From: Myotis daubentonii
Taxonomy: Eukaryota > Chordata > Mammalia > Chiroptera > Vespertilionidae
DNA: 64,000 nt
Reading direction: 5' to 3'
Assembly: GCF_963259705.1 (NCBI RefSeq)
Contig: NC_081852.1
Span: 61,824,359-61,888,358 of the forward strand
Shown: positions 46,898 through 57,960 of the stretch, in pieces
How positions within the stretch are numbered: position 1 is the stretch's first letter
Layout: the number at the start of each line of letters is the position of its first letter
Program-made: the position numbers and the translations under genes
Notes under the pieces: generated by a model
Database searches by the model: none
What the model was told of the DNA's origin: nothing
Seen by the model: the letters and a program-made list of their open reading frames with translations, nothing else

Positions 46898-47260
46898 TCC
46901 TGTCGGGCGGCAGGATGGGGAGGAAAAAGTTTGTGGCGGAGGCGGTGTCATGTGGGACGGGGCGGGCGGAGCGTCGCGGGCCGGATGGGAAAGGCCGGGA
47001 GCGCCGGCGGGAGGCGGGAGGCGGGACGGCCCCGGGCTGCGCGCCGCCCTCCGCCCCGACCCGCGGCCTCCGAGCCACGGCCTCCCGCCCTGGCGACCCG
47101 CGCGCCCCCACCCCGTCCTCCACAGGCGGGGCCCACGGACACCCCCAAAGGGGCGTCGCCTTTTTAGTGCTGGTGTCGGTTCCTCCATTCAGTGAATCCT
47201 TGGGGACTGGATGTCCTACAGCGAGTGAGCGGCTAAGGCCGCGGGGGGCGGGGGGAGGGG

Positions 47261-49152
47261 GGTTCTAGGCGATTCAGAGGCAGGTGTGTGGTTTGCTGGG
47301 CGCGGGGCTTGGAGGGGAGCCGGTGATGTAATACCACTAACTCGGGTCCCGCCTCCCAGGAGAGTCCGGAGCAGAGCACACCTGGGAGGTCCCCTGGGAG
47401 GAGCCGTCCTGAGCACGTGGCTCATTCATTCATTGACAGACACTACCCCAGCGCCTGCCCCTGCCTGGGTGTGCCAGGAGCGCCAAACCAGCCAGGCCGG
47501 GGTGGGAGGTGGTGACTCAGGTAACAGCAGGTAAACAGGTCGCCTCCTAGAGGGTGGGCAGGACACCTGGGCCGGTGGGCATCCTGCTGGTCAGAGTGCC
47601 TGGCAGGGAGGGGCCCCTTCCTGGAGTGTGAAAGTTCCCGCAGAGGCCAGGAGAGAGGGGCAGGCGGGGCCTGGAGGCCTCAGCCTCCTGGGGTCTGCAG
47701 AACTCTGAGGTGGGTGAAGGTGGGAGAGAGGGAGGAGGAGGGGGTGCTGGCTGGGCAAGGGGCTTTGGGCCAGGCCCCGGGCCATGCTCGGCCCCTGAGG
47801 AACCGGGTCTTCAGCCTGGAGGTCAGTTCTCAGACTTGCAAGGTTCTCACTCCAGTCAAAGTTGGGGCTTCAGATTTCCTCAAGGAAAAACTCAGAACAC
47901 ACTCACACACACACACCTATTTCTTTTTACCATAATTTCAAAAAAGAACAGAAAGGTCAGAGAAGATGGCCTCAGAATGCAGGCAGCCCATTACATGGAG
48001 TAAGTCTGGTGCCATGGAACATTAACTGACTGTCTCATGCCCTGGGAACCAGTGACTGGAGGAGGCCTAGAAGCCTTCAAGGATTGGAGGACGGGAGGTA
48101 AAGAGGATGGAGCAGGGGCAGTCCTGCGTGGGGAGCTGGGGAGGCGGCTGGGAGAGGCGATTGGGCCACCGTTCTGCTGAAGAGCATGCCCGTGTCCCCG
48201 GTAACCTCTGACTTGAGAGGGGTGGTGACTCAACCACAGGCTCCTAGCCAGTTCCAGACTTGCCTTTCTGATAAGGAACTTACGTCCCACAGAGGGAAGG
48301 AGCCTGGGCCCTGGTCACACACACTCAGAGCCTCTGTGGAAACTGGAAACCTCAGAGGTTCGGGTCCTGAACCATGGCCTGCTGACTGACCCCTTGAGGG
48401 ACAAGCAGCTGTGAGGGTGCCCTGCAGGAGAAGGAGGGTGCTCTGAGACAGCGACCTGCTCTAGGTCAGGGCGGCTTCTCCGAGAACACGATACGGGCCC
48501 GGGCTTTCAGGATAAGCAGAAACTAGCTGAGGGACCAGCATGTGCAAAGGCCCTGGGGTGGGAGGAACACACGCCTTCAAGGACCTGAAAGGCGGAAGCA
48601 TCGGGAACCACGGGAAGGGGGCACCGAACCAGCCTGCACTAGAAGGGCCTTCCAGGTCCTGCTCAAAATTCCGATTCTGCAAAGAAAGCCTGGAAAGCAA
48701 ACCTTGACTACTCACCCCCTCTTCCACGCCCAAGTCTGCTTGCGTGGCTATGTTACCAACGGGCGTGCATAGAAGCCGATGGTGTGACGTCGCTTTTGAA
48801 AGAAGAAAGAGCGATTCAATGAATGCCAAGTCGGCTACCAAATCTGCCTCTGGGATCCAGGGTTCGAGCAGGCTTAAGGGGTTCCGGGGAACAGGTCTGA
48901 GAAGCGCCAGCCGGCGAGTTTTAATTGCAGGAGCTTGAAACTGGGCCAGGTGTCCGGACAAGGGCGCTTCCCCCTGAAAGATTCCCGTGTGCAAGTTCCG
49001 CTTCTGTCCCGGCCCTTTGGTTCCGGGAGGCGGGAGGGGGCAGACTTTGGTTCCGGGGCACTGGAGGTCAAAGGTCGCGCCTCTGCGCAGGCTTTATGCT
49101 CCCAGCTGGGCTGTGGTGAGGCCTGTGGCCTCTGAAGAGCAGCTCAGTAGCG
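47261..49152. other. region upstream of DOCK1, no gene recognised
   Basis: CpG-island shore, then unique sequence. 47424-47480 and 48500-48575 (GGACCAGCATGTGCAAAGGC) look like L2 scraps. A short CA-rich run at about 47894-47917. No coding exon supported. Confidence 0.5.
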
Positions 49153-49160
49153 CCTTAGAG

Positions 49161-49372
49161 CAGCGGTTCTCAACCTGTGGGCCGCGACCCCTTTGGCGGT
49201 GGAACGAACCTTTCACAGGGGTTGCCTAGGACCATCCTGCAGATCAGATATTTACATGACGATTCGTCACAGTAGCAACATGACAGTGATGAAGTAGCAA
49301 CGGTAATAATTTTATGGTTGGGTCACAGCATGAGGAGCTGTATTTAAAGGGCCAGAAGGTTGAGAACCGCTG
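49161..49372 (+). mobile_element. non-autonomous hAT, internally deleted
   Basis: CAGCGGTTCTCAACCTGTGG to AGAAGGTTGAGAACCGCTG. Perfect target duplication CCTTAGAG at 49153-49160 and 49373-49380. Confidence 0.95.
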
Positions 49373-49671
49373 CCTTAGAGAGAGGACGGGGACCGTGGAA
49401 GGCCAGGCCTGGAGGGTCCCGCCCGCCCCGCCAGGAGGCCTGGCCTCGCCACCGCAGCTGTGTGGCCATGCGCTTGGCTCCTGGCCATTCTGCTCCCAGG
49501 CCTCCGGGGCCTGGTGTTCCTGCGTGTAAACGAGGGGCCACTCCTGAGGACCGCAGGTAAGACTCCCGCTGCGTATCTGACCCTCGTCCAGGTTCCCCGA
49601 GAAGCTCAAGTTCACATTTTCCAGAACCCTTACCTCTTTCCTTCCGGTGAAGCTGGTCCGCTGAACACACC

Positions 49672-50918
49672 AGTGTACTGGTTAATAATGCGGATCTTGC
49701 AATCAAAGAAAACACGATAATTTCCAGAGAAACATCAGAAGTGCTTTATTCAAAGTAATGTCCATCGGTAGCTACCGTCCCAATAGAACTTTTCTTGTTT
49801 TGAGGCAGACCATTCAGAGACCCAATTTTCCACTCCTTCGTACGTTTTGAAGTGCTGCTCAGAAAGTGCGTGTGCCGTCGATCGGAACAAGTGGTCATCT
49901 GAAGGGGCAAGGTCTGGTGAATACGGCGGGTGGGTTCATACTTCCCAGGCAGGATCTTTTCACGTGTCTTTAACTGGTTTTGAAGTGTGTGATGGTGCGT
50001 CATCATGAAGCCAAATTACTTTGCTGTGTCTTCTGGCCCATTCTGGTCGTTTCACAATCGAAGCGTGGTTCAAATTGATTATTTGTTGTCGGTAGCGATC
50101 AGTATTAACGGTTTCACCTGCTTTTAGAAGCTCATAATACACCACACCTTCCTGGTCCCACCAAACGCAGAGCATTGTCTTCTTTCCAAAGCGATTTGGC
50201 CTTGCAGTCGATGTTGATGGTTGACCTGGATCAACCCATGATTTTGTGCGTTTGGGATTCTCAACATAAATCCACTTTTCATCCTCAGTCACAATTCGAT
50301 GCAAAAAAGACTTTCTTTCGTGCCGTTGAAGCAACATTTTACTGATGACTTTTCGGTTTTCCATTTGTCTTTTGTTCAGTTGATGTGGCACCCGTTTTCC
50401 TTCCTTTAAAATCTTTCCCATTGCTTGTAAACGATCGGAAATTGTTTGCTGAGCAACGTTTAATCTTTCTGCAAGTTGTTTTTGAGTTTGACACGCACGT
50501 TCATCCAATAATGCTTGTCATTGTTGGTCTTCAAACTTTTTCGGTTGACCTGGACGTTCTTTGTCTTTCACATGGAAATCATCACTTTTAAAGCCTTTGA
50601 ACCAGTGTTCACAAGTATCTTGAGATGGAGCATGTTCACCATAAGCTTCCCGAAGTATACGATCACTTTCAGCAGCACTTTTCTTCAAAATAAAGTAATG
50701 AATTAAAACTTCCCCCAAATGTTCTTTTTTTGGCATGAAATTCGACATTTTTAAGCCTAAAAATATCTATGATGTTAACACCTTCAGAAAATTTGACATG
50801 AAGTTTTGAAGCTTGCTGTCAATACAACAAAATAGCATACATATCAGATCGCATATATATCAACATACGTGTAACTCCATCTATTGGGAAAAAATCCGCA
50901 TTATTAACCGGCACACCA
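49672..50918 (-). mobile_element. mariner transposon, near full length
   Basis: About 1.25 kb, the usual mariner size, with inverted ends: GTGTACTGGTTAATAATGCG at 49673 and, on the other strand, GTGTGCCGGTTAATAATGCG from 50917. It encodes a mariner-type transposase on the minus strand. The target TA cannot be placed with certainty because the outermost bases have decayed. Mariner elements are known to have been active in vesper bats and to spread by horizontal transfer. Confidence 0.92.
49746..50748 (-). pseudogene. mariner transposase, disabled
   Basis: ATG at 50748 (MSNFMPKKEHLGEVLIHYF) opens a frame matching mariner transposase: an N-terminal DNA-binding helix-turn-helix region (YHF..KKSAAES..R.L), the WF.GFKSDDFHVKDKERPG segment, then the DDE catalytic core with TEDEKWI, LHDDAPSH and YSPDLAPSD. 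The second and third catalytic Asp are 34 residues apart (D34D). The same frame carries three TGA stops, at 50520-50518, 49962-49960 and 49938-49936. The C-terminal end shifts frame, and about ten residues expected before VATDGHYFE are missing, so the product would be non-functional. Coding span about 334 codons against about 345 usual. Confidence 0.93.
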
Positions 50919-51660
50919 AATATAAGTAGCTGTGGCGCGGGATGTGTGTGCTGTGTGAGGCTGTCAGAGGCTACGTCTCTAAATCAGAATTAAAAACCTC
51001 CAGATGGGCCCTCCGGAGGGAGCAAAGCCGTGCCTCCCCCCCCCCCCCCCCCCCGCCCCCAGGTGCATGACTCCACCCTCTCTCCTGAGCTCCAGGGCTG
51101 CCTTTGGCCTCTGTTCTCTGTCTCCTGACCCATTTCTTCCCCAGCTCTGCTACCTCTGTGACTTTCTAAATAAATTTTCTCTTTGAAAAATAAATGAAAG
51201 CTAACTCCGATGACCCAGGGACCACGTGTGTGAGACCATGAGGCCTGAGGTGGCCCAGGCTTGCCCTGGAGTCTGGGTCCCCAGCCCCCTGGGCCTCAGG
51301 GACCTCAGACGGACAGGGTAGCCATCCATAGCATCAGCCAGACACGTGACCAAGACCTTGGCAGCTGTCTGACTCTGGGCAGGTTACCTGGCAACTCTAA
51401 GTTTCCTTGTTGTTAAGAACACCTGACTTCTCGGGTGCCGTGAGATTAATGACATGATGGTGGCGGAGCTTAACAGGGTGGGGGCTCCAGATATCAGGCA
51501 CTTCCCAAAAGAAGGGAGATGGGCGAGGGGAGCCCCACGGGGGTTGCCCAGCTGGCTTCCAGGAGGCGGCGTCTGGAAAGGAAGCTAGAGGGAAGCAGGA
51601 TGAACTGGGGCGTCCTCACAGCTTAGTAACAGCTCCTTCATGGAGAATGTGCCACTGATG
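50919..51660. other. upstream region, unrecognised
   Basis: Contains a C run at about 51038-51054. The end of the stretch 51060-51190 (TTTCTAAATAAATTTTCTCT) has a polyadenylation-like look of a retroelement end but I cannot assign it. Confidence 0.45.
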
Positions 51661-51668
51661 CACTAGGC

Positions 51669-51903
51669 CAGTGATGGCGAACCTATGACACGCGTGTCAG
51701 AGGTGACACGCGAACTCATTTTTTTGGTTGATTTTTCTTTGTTAAATGGCATTTAAATATCTAAAATAAATATCAAAAACATAAATCTTTGTTTTACTAT
51801 GGTTGCAAAGATCAAAAAATTTCTATAGGTGTCACAGCACCAGAGTTAAGTGAGGGTTTTTCAAAATGCTGACACGCCGAGCTCAGAAGGTTCGCCATCA
51901 CTG
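51669..51903 (+). mobile_element. non-autonomous hAT (third family), 235 bp
   Basis: Ends CAGTGATGGCGAACCT and AGGTTCGCCATCACTG are perfect inverted repeats. Flanks CACTAGGC (51661-51668) and CGCTAGGA (51904-51911), imperfect 8-bp duplication. The interior contains the palindromic ACACGCGTGT near the left end. Confidence 0.93.
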
Positions 51904-51905
51904 CG

Positions 51906-52035
51906 CTAGGATAACCTATGCGTTAGGCGCCATGGTTGCCCCATTTTACAGATGGGGACACTGAGGCCCCAAAGGTTCTCTGGAGAGTTCATAGCTAAAA
52001 GGCAACAGACAGGCTTGAACCCAGTCCGGCAGAGG
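51906..52035 (-). mobile_element. MIR SINE remnant
   Basis: CCCCATTTTACAGATGGGGA, ACTGAGGCCCCAAAGGTT and GCTTGAACCCAGTCCGGC match the complement of MIR. It directly abuts the hAT, which inserted into it. Confidence 0.75.
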
Positions 52036-55000
52036 GCCAGGCGTGAAGACAGCGGGAGAAGGCGGCTCTCTGAGAGCCAGGAGAGGCCTCCCGAGAAGTG
52101 GGGCCTGCTGACCTTCATTTCCCCCCTTTCGGGAACAATGTGGGAACAACGTGAGGAAAATCACAGAGGAGATGGGAACTCGCAGGTGGATCCACCTAAA
52201 CATGACCCAGAAAACCAGCAAGTGATGAGAAAGAAGATTTAGCAAAATACAGTGGGAAACCATCACTGGAAAAACTGTGAATAGCCTCCGTGACTTGAGA
52301 CTGTGAAATAAACCATAATAGGAAGTTATCTGAATGCATCAGAAAAGTGGAAGAAAGAAGGACAGCGTGTGACTGTCTGTGAGCCCCGCGTGCCCCTTAG
52401 GGCTGAGACGTCCGAGGTGCAGGGCCTCGTCCAGACCCTGAGAGCCAGGCCAGGGCCCGACCCTGAGAGCCCGGCTCATTGTCAGGTGTCAGGGAGTGGG
52501 GCGCTCCGCTTGTGTTCTGCTGGGTGTGTCGGTCGGGCAGGCGCACTCCCCTCACTCGTTCTCAGGCTCCGGTTTGGGCGGATGCTCAGATGCTCTGGGC
52601 GGGAGAACGGGGCAGATTGGGCGGTGGGGACGCCAGGGCCCGTGTCAGAGCGCACTGACCTGCTTCCTCCCCGTGCCTTGGCGTTCCTCGTGCCCGCCCC
52701 TGGCCTTCCGGGTGGCCCCTCCTCAGAGGCTCCCTCTCTGCTCTGTGCACTTGGCCTTTGTGGATTAATCCTAAGGCGATGCTAACCGTATAGCCCAGAG
52801 CCTTACTCCCTGCTCTCATTCACATTCACATGGAGGTGACCCCCCTATAACCCGGGGTGTGTGTGTGTGTGTTTCACCCGCTCTGTGTTTATCAACAGAT
52901 TTGTTTACCACATTGCTAGTCTTTGGAGCTCAGTTGATTTCTTCTTAAACTGGTCAGGGGTTCATGGTAGAAGAAAAGACATATTCTCCACCTCACATAG
53001 GGGGATGTATTGCTCAGAGCGTCAACCACTGTGTCAAGGACCTTAAGACAGCAGGGCTGTAACCCCACCACCTACCCTTCAGTGGAGCCTGCGTGTTTAT
53101 GTTCCTGAAATGCTGAAAAAAGGGGGCGGGGGAGGGGGTAAAAAGATTGAACCCAGTCATTCTAACATCAGAGTATTAACCAATTGGGAGTTGCAGCAAG
53201 CAGATGAGGTGGGTATGGCAGGGGGTGTTCTGGTGCCACCTTGCAGATGATTAGGTTGGCAGGGCTGCTGGGGCGGCCGGCCAGGCCTCCAGACCTCCCA
53301 TCCTCAGGGACCGGGCTCCTTGGATCTCCCTGCCTCCCCACACCCCCCATCTCAGCAGCACAAAGGCACATGTAGAAGGGAATGAGCTCCCGGTGGCCAC
53401 CTTGGCCGTGCTGTTAGGCAGGTGACCCCCTGACCTCTGGCGGAGCTTCGGCTGCAGTTGCTCATGTCTTTAGAATGAATAGGAATCCAGGCCCAGGGGG
53501 GCGGCCAGGGGGCCCAGGGCACCCCTGCTAGGAGCTGCCTCCAGGCCAACACTGCATCTCTCAGCTCCCCTCCCCTTCCCCCCACCTCACTCACCCCGTC
53601 CCCAGGCTAAGCCAGGGGCTCTGAGGGCCTGCACCCCTCCACCTGGCTGCAGCCACACCTAACCTTTCCGGTCCCTGGCAGACAGCTTGCTCACGCCCTG
53701 GAGAGCACCTGCACAGAGCCTTCCTGGGACAGTCCTCTAGCTGCCCTCCTGCCCCTCTGGCCAAGGCTGGTACCAGACCTCCCAGAAGGGTTCAGGTCAG
53801 CCAGGGGACCTTCCCCATGCCCCGGGCATTGCCACTCCCTCTGTGGTCCTCTCAGAAGCCCTTCCCTCTGGGACTGCACTCACCTCCACTCACCTGGTCC
53901 TGTAATGGTCTGTGACTGCCCCCGGCACTTGGGGCTAATAGCAGTGAGGAGAGAGCACTAATAATACAAAGAAGCAGCCCCTATTGAGCTCTTGGGTTAA
54001 CTCGTTTCATTACAGCCTCTTATTTGCGGTGACTGTGGGAAACATTGGGGCGCTGCCTGGAGTGTCTTGCGTGTGCAGCCGTCATCAGCTGCTGGGATCA
54101 ATAGATGTTTGTTGAGGGAATGAGCAAGTGACTAAAGGGGGGACCGCCTCCCTTCTGGGGGTGGCTCCTGCAGGAGCTGGGCACACAGGCAGTGTTAGGG
54201 TGACACCAGCTCATTTCCTGCCTGTGGCCTGTGTGAGGGTGCAGGGGTGACAGTGGGGCACAGGACCAATCCCAATGAATCCTTTTTAAATCTCGCACAA
54301 GCCACCGGAACCTCAGCATCTGGGAAGGCCACTCCCGGGTACTCTGCCCAGAAGAGAACAAGGCGAGACCCACAGACACATTGGCCAGCAAGCCCTCCCC
54401 ATCCCGGGCCCTGACACAGGCTGTGCCCAGCCACCCCCCACCCCAACCCTGGGCCGGTGGGGACCTCTGGGGCAGGGGCCACGGCCAGATGCAGGCAGGC
54501 ATACACCCTGTCTCTGCTTGGCTGGGGCCCGAGGACCAGGACCCCGGGCCATGAGGAAGTGGGTCTGGGATGGGGCCCAAGAGCACACGGGGCTCAGCTC
54601 GGGGCCGGAAGCGCTCACGGCACACCCTCTGCATGCGGGCACCACGCAGGTCCCGGTCCCGGGGCACACCTACAGCTGAGAGCTAGCAGTTCCCAGCCCC
54701 GCTCTGCGGCGGGATAGTTGAGAGAGCGATGTAGGCTGTTTGCTAGATCCCTGGCTCTGTGACTGCAAAGACAAGGTGCGATGGAAAAATTGCTGGCCGA
54801 GCATGAATCAGGAAGCTGCTCTAGAATTAAGTGGCCAAGTTTTATTCACGGATCTAAGCGAATCGCAGTTCCAGAAACACCCAGGCAAAACCCGGAATGT
54901 TCCGAGGAAAAGGAAGATTTGAGAGCGTTTATGGGAAAAAGCAGATTCCTGGGAAGGATCCGCCCCGCGCGCGTCGCCTCTGCATCGGTCCGAGGTGGCG

Positions 55001-55188
55001 CTCCCCCAGTGTCCGGTGGTCTGGGCGGGGGCATGTCCTCGCCTACGTGTTTCAGGTTCTCTAGGATGTCTGTCCATCTAGGCACGGATACATGACTGAA
55101 AAGTCCAAGAGATTAAGGTCTCAGGCTGGAACCAGATTACATCAATTACTCGGATTAAAGTCGTTTTGTCAGCTTGACCGTAGTGACT
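52036..55188. other. upstream region, no gene recognised
   Basis: Over 3 kb without a repeat family I can name with confidence. Open frames on both strands lack protein character. 54690-54960 is a less GC-rich unique block (GGATAGTTGAGAGAGCGATG, TTTTATTCACGGATCTAAGC) that may be conserved. Short (GT)n at 52857-52872. Confidence 0.5.
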
Positions 55189-55202
55189 CCATTTTGTTTC
55201 TT

Positions 55203-55423
55203 TTTAAAAAAAAAAATGTTTTGATTGATTTCAGAGAGGAAGGGAGAGTGAGAGAGGGATAGAAACATCAATGACGAGAGAGAATTATTGATCAGCTGCC
55301 TCCTGCACGCCTCCTACTGGGGATCGAGCCCGCAACCCAGGCATGTGCCCTTGACCGGAATCTAACCCGGGACCCTTAAAGTCCGCAGTCTGATGCTCTT
55401 CCACTGAGCCACACCGGCCAGGG
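55203..55423 (-). mobile_element. Ves SINE, inverted
   Basis: From a poly-A/T tail at 55203 to CCACTGAGCCACACCGGCCA. Target duplication CCATTTTGTTTCTT (55189-55202) and CCATCTTGTTTCTT (55424-55437). Confidence 0.95.
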
Positions 55424-55437
55424 CCATCTTGTTTCTT

Positions 55438-56202
55438 CAGTCCCTCCCAGCAGCCTGCTAAGGGCACGGGAGCATGTGTGCAGGGACCAGGCATCTCGGG
55501 AAGGCCCTCCACGCTCTCACCTGCTGAGATCCACTCAGTGGTCTGAGGCCGGGAGCCCCCTCACAGCTCGAGTCCAGGCTGGCAGGGATGACCTTACGTG
55601 ACCAAATGGGGCTCCTTCTAAGGAAATGACAGCATCTCGGACTGCCTCTCGGTTCCTCTCCGCAGATACGAGAGAAGCAGCTCTGGGTTCTGTTCAAGAC
55701 ACATGACTCGGTCCTCTGCTGAGAGCAGGAGCGAGTGGGTGAGTTTCTCCCTCTGCGGACCGGACACGCCCCACAGCCTGTGAAACAGCAAGGAGACGGT
55801 TCTGTGTGCACCCTGGTGCCAGGGACACGTTCCCAGGGCGGCTCTCAGGACGCCTTTGTTTTATAGAAACTGCTACGTCCTAATGTAATAGACCAGCACG
55901 TAAGACAGAGCCGGTTTTAGCTTTCTGAAAGGGACAGACCTTTGTTTTTGCTTCTAAAAACCTTTTTACTGGAAAATAAATCACAAATACAGGAAACTTC
56001 ACAAAAATCAAATATATGGCTTAGTGAATTATTTCAAGGCAAACAGTATCAGGTCAAGAGAGAGAATTCTAAGGACACAGACAATAGTGTGGTGAAGGCC
56101 TGGAGGGGTGAGGACGGGGTGGAGGGGGTCAGTGGGGGTGGAAAAGGGGACATCTGTAATATTCTCAACAATAAAGATACATTAAGAGAGAGAGTGAGAG
56201 AG
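55438..56202. other. upstream region, unrecognised
   Basis: Unique sequence; nothing supported. Confidence 0.5.
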
Positions 56203-56368
56203 TCCTGGCTGGTTTTGCTTGGTGGTTAGAGTGTCAGCCTGAGGACTGAAGGGTAGTGGGTTCAGTTCCTGGTGGAGTGCATCTACCTTGGTTATAGGCT
56301 AGATCCCTACCCCGGGTCAGGGCACATGACCGGAGGCAACCAATCGATGTGTCTCTCTCACATCAATG

Positions 56369-56406
<38 letters not shown>

Positions 56407-56490
56407 CCCCCTCTCCCTTCCTCTCTAAAATAAATTATAAAACACATTTTAATATATAAAAATGTGTGTGTGTGTGTGTGTGTGTGTGTG
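56203..56490 (+). mobile_element. Ves-family SINE with expanded (CT)n and (TG)n
   Basis: Head TCCTGGCTGGTTTTGCTTGG, box B-like GGTTCAGTTCC. The body contains a pure CT run of about 35 bp (56370-56403), and the A-rich tail passes into (TG)n at 56463-56490. Two microsatellites have grown within one SINE. Confidence 0.88.
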
Positions 56491-56765
56491 GCCTATAATC
56501 AGACATTTGTTTATCCCATGTTGAGTGCACAGCAAATTCAGAATAAAAATACTAATCCTAATACAATCATATTTAAAATATTTTTTGCAAACTTTCCCAC
56601 AATCTCTCCTCCCCCATTAAAAAAACAATAGTTGTCTCCATCCACATTGGCACAGAGCATGCTCCTGACTCCCCACAACCTCCCTCTCCCCCTCACTTAG
56701 TCCCAGTCCTACAGGTAATATGTTTGTTGCTCACCCCCAGTCCTGAGGCCGATGACTGGCTAGTC

Positions 56766-56983
56766 CAGGGGTGGGCAAACTTTTTGACTCAAGGGCCACA
56801 ATGGGTTCTTAAACTGGACCGGAGGGCCGGAACAAAAGCAGGGATGGAGTGTTTGTGTGAACTAATATAAATTCAAAGTAAACATCATTACATAAAAGGG
56901 TACGGTCTTTTTTTTTTTTTTTTAGTTTTATTCATTTCAAACGGGCTGGATCCGGCCTGAGGGCCGTAGTTTGCCCACGACTG
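56766..56983 (+). mobile_element. non-autonomous hAT (MITE), 218 bp
   Basis: Nearly identical to 15079-15294, with only a handful of substitutions plus a longer T run. Ends CAGGGGTGGGCAAACT and AGTTTGCCCACGACTG; target duplication GGCTAGTC at 56758-56765 and 56984-56991. Confidence 0.95.
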
Positions 56984-56999
56984 GGCTAGTCATTTGGGG

Positions 57000-57960
57000 G
57001 CGTGAAGCTTAGCCTCTATTAAATTTCTCAGGAAGAGCTCATGGGAACCCATTGGTTTCCTGCATGTTCATAGTAACTTGTGTTTATATTTGAAAGCCGG
57101 TTTTGCTGGGTATAAAATCTTATGGCGTACAGTCGCTTTCTTTGAGTTTCTTCATCTATGCTCCCCTTTCTTTTGGAAGCAAGCATTGCAGTTACAAAGT
57201 CTAAAGGCTGCCCAATTTTCTTTCCCTGACACGTCTCACGTTCTATTTGTGTAAACTCAGTGGAGTTATTAGATGATGCCTTGGTGTTAGTCTTCGGGGT
57301 CAGCATGCTCAACATGCAGCTTCCCGTCTTTTTGTTCATTTCAGGGAGTTTTTCATTATGTTTTTAATCTTTTTCTCCCCTGGCTTTGACTGTCTTCTTA
57401 ATGGTCTCCGATTATCTGTGTGTTTAATCTTCTTTGCCTCTCTTCCATCTTGGTTACTTTTTTCTTAAGTCTTTGTTTTCCATTTCTTTTGTATTAATTT
57501 TTTTTAGATCTGCTCTTTCTTTCTAGGCAATCTTTTTGTCTATTCACTACTGTGTTCCTTCTAATTGAGTCTTCATTTTTTTTATGTGAACTTTTATGAC
57601 TTCTAATTCACCTGTGAGTTCCATTACCTCGTTTCTGAATTTTCCTAAATGTTTAGTCATATGTCCTATCATGTTAGCTTACTTTGGAATCATAGGTTCA
57701 TTCTGATTTTGCCCTGTGGTTGTCCCTTCCTGGCATGCTTTGACTGCCTGTGGGGGTGTTTCTCAGCTTCTTACTCTCTTGTTCCTATAGTCACTGTGTA
57801 TGGGATTTGACCTGGATACATGCCGGTTGCTGGCTTGTAAGTGGAATTAGTTCTTGGGGAAAGTTTTCTACCCTCACAGAGCTCCCTCTTCTGTTGTTCG
57901 TGTGAATTGTTCGTAAATATGGCAAAGTTTCCTGGATTCATTCCCCCTCCCCCCCACACT
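57000..57960 (-). mobile_element. probable old LINE (L1-like) remnant
   Basis: GGTTTTGCTGGGTATAAAAT and a following T-rich, AT-rich sequence (GTTTTCCATTTCTTTTGTAT) are reminiscent of the complement of old L1 ORF2/3' UTR. Strongly T-biased compared with the surroundings. The family call is uncertain. Confidence 0.45.

Larger units (their letters stand above)
46000..47260 (-). promoter_or_regulatory. DOCK1: CpG-island promoter and 5' UTR region of DOCK1
   Basis: This stretch is extremely G+C-rich with dense CpG, in contrast to the flanks, and surrounds DOCK1 exon 1. No TATA box is evident. Upstream of the start codon (higher coordinates) lie a GC box at about 46959-46969 (GGGGCGGGCGG on the plus strand), further CG-rich boxes to about 47110, and a YY1-like site at 46883-46895 (GGAAAATGGCCGC on the minus strand). 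YY1 sites of this form commonly sit just downstream of the start site in TATA-less promoters, so transcription may begin at about 46.9-47.0 kb; that position is inferred. The downstream half (46.0-46.78 kb) is the start of intron 1. The island could also drive divergent plus-strand transcription. Confidence 0.85.

Noticed and set aside
46170..47195. 341-codon open frame on the plus strand across the CpG island
   Set aside because: Composition is Gly/Pro/Ala/Arg-rich as expected from GC-rich DNA; overlapping frames of similar length exist in several phases, and the true exon is the short one on the opposite strand.
57028..57339. 103-codon frame on the minus strand
   Set aside because: Lies in a T-rich LINE-like remnant with no recognisable domain or splice context.
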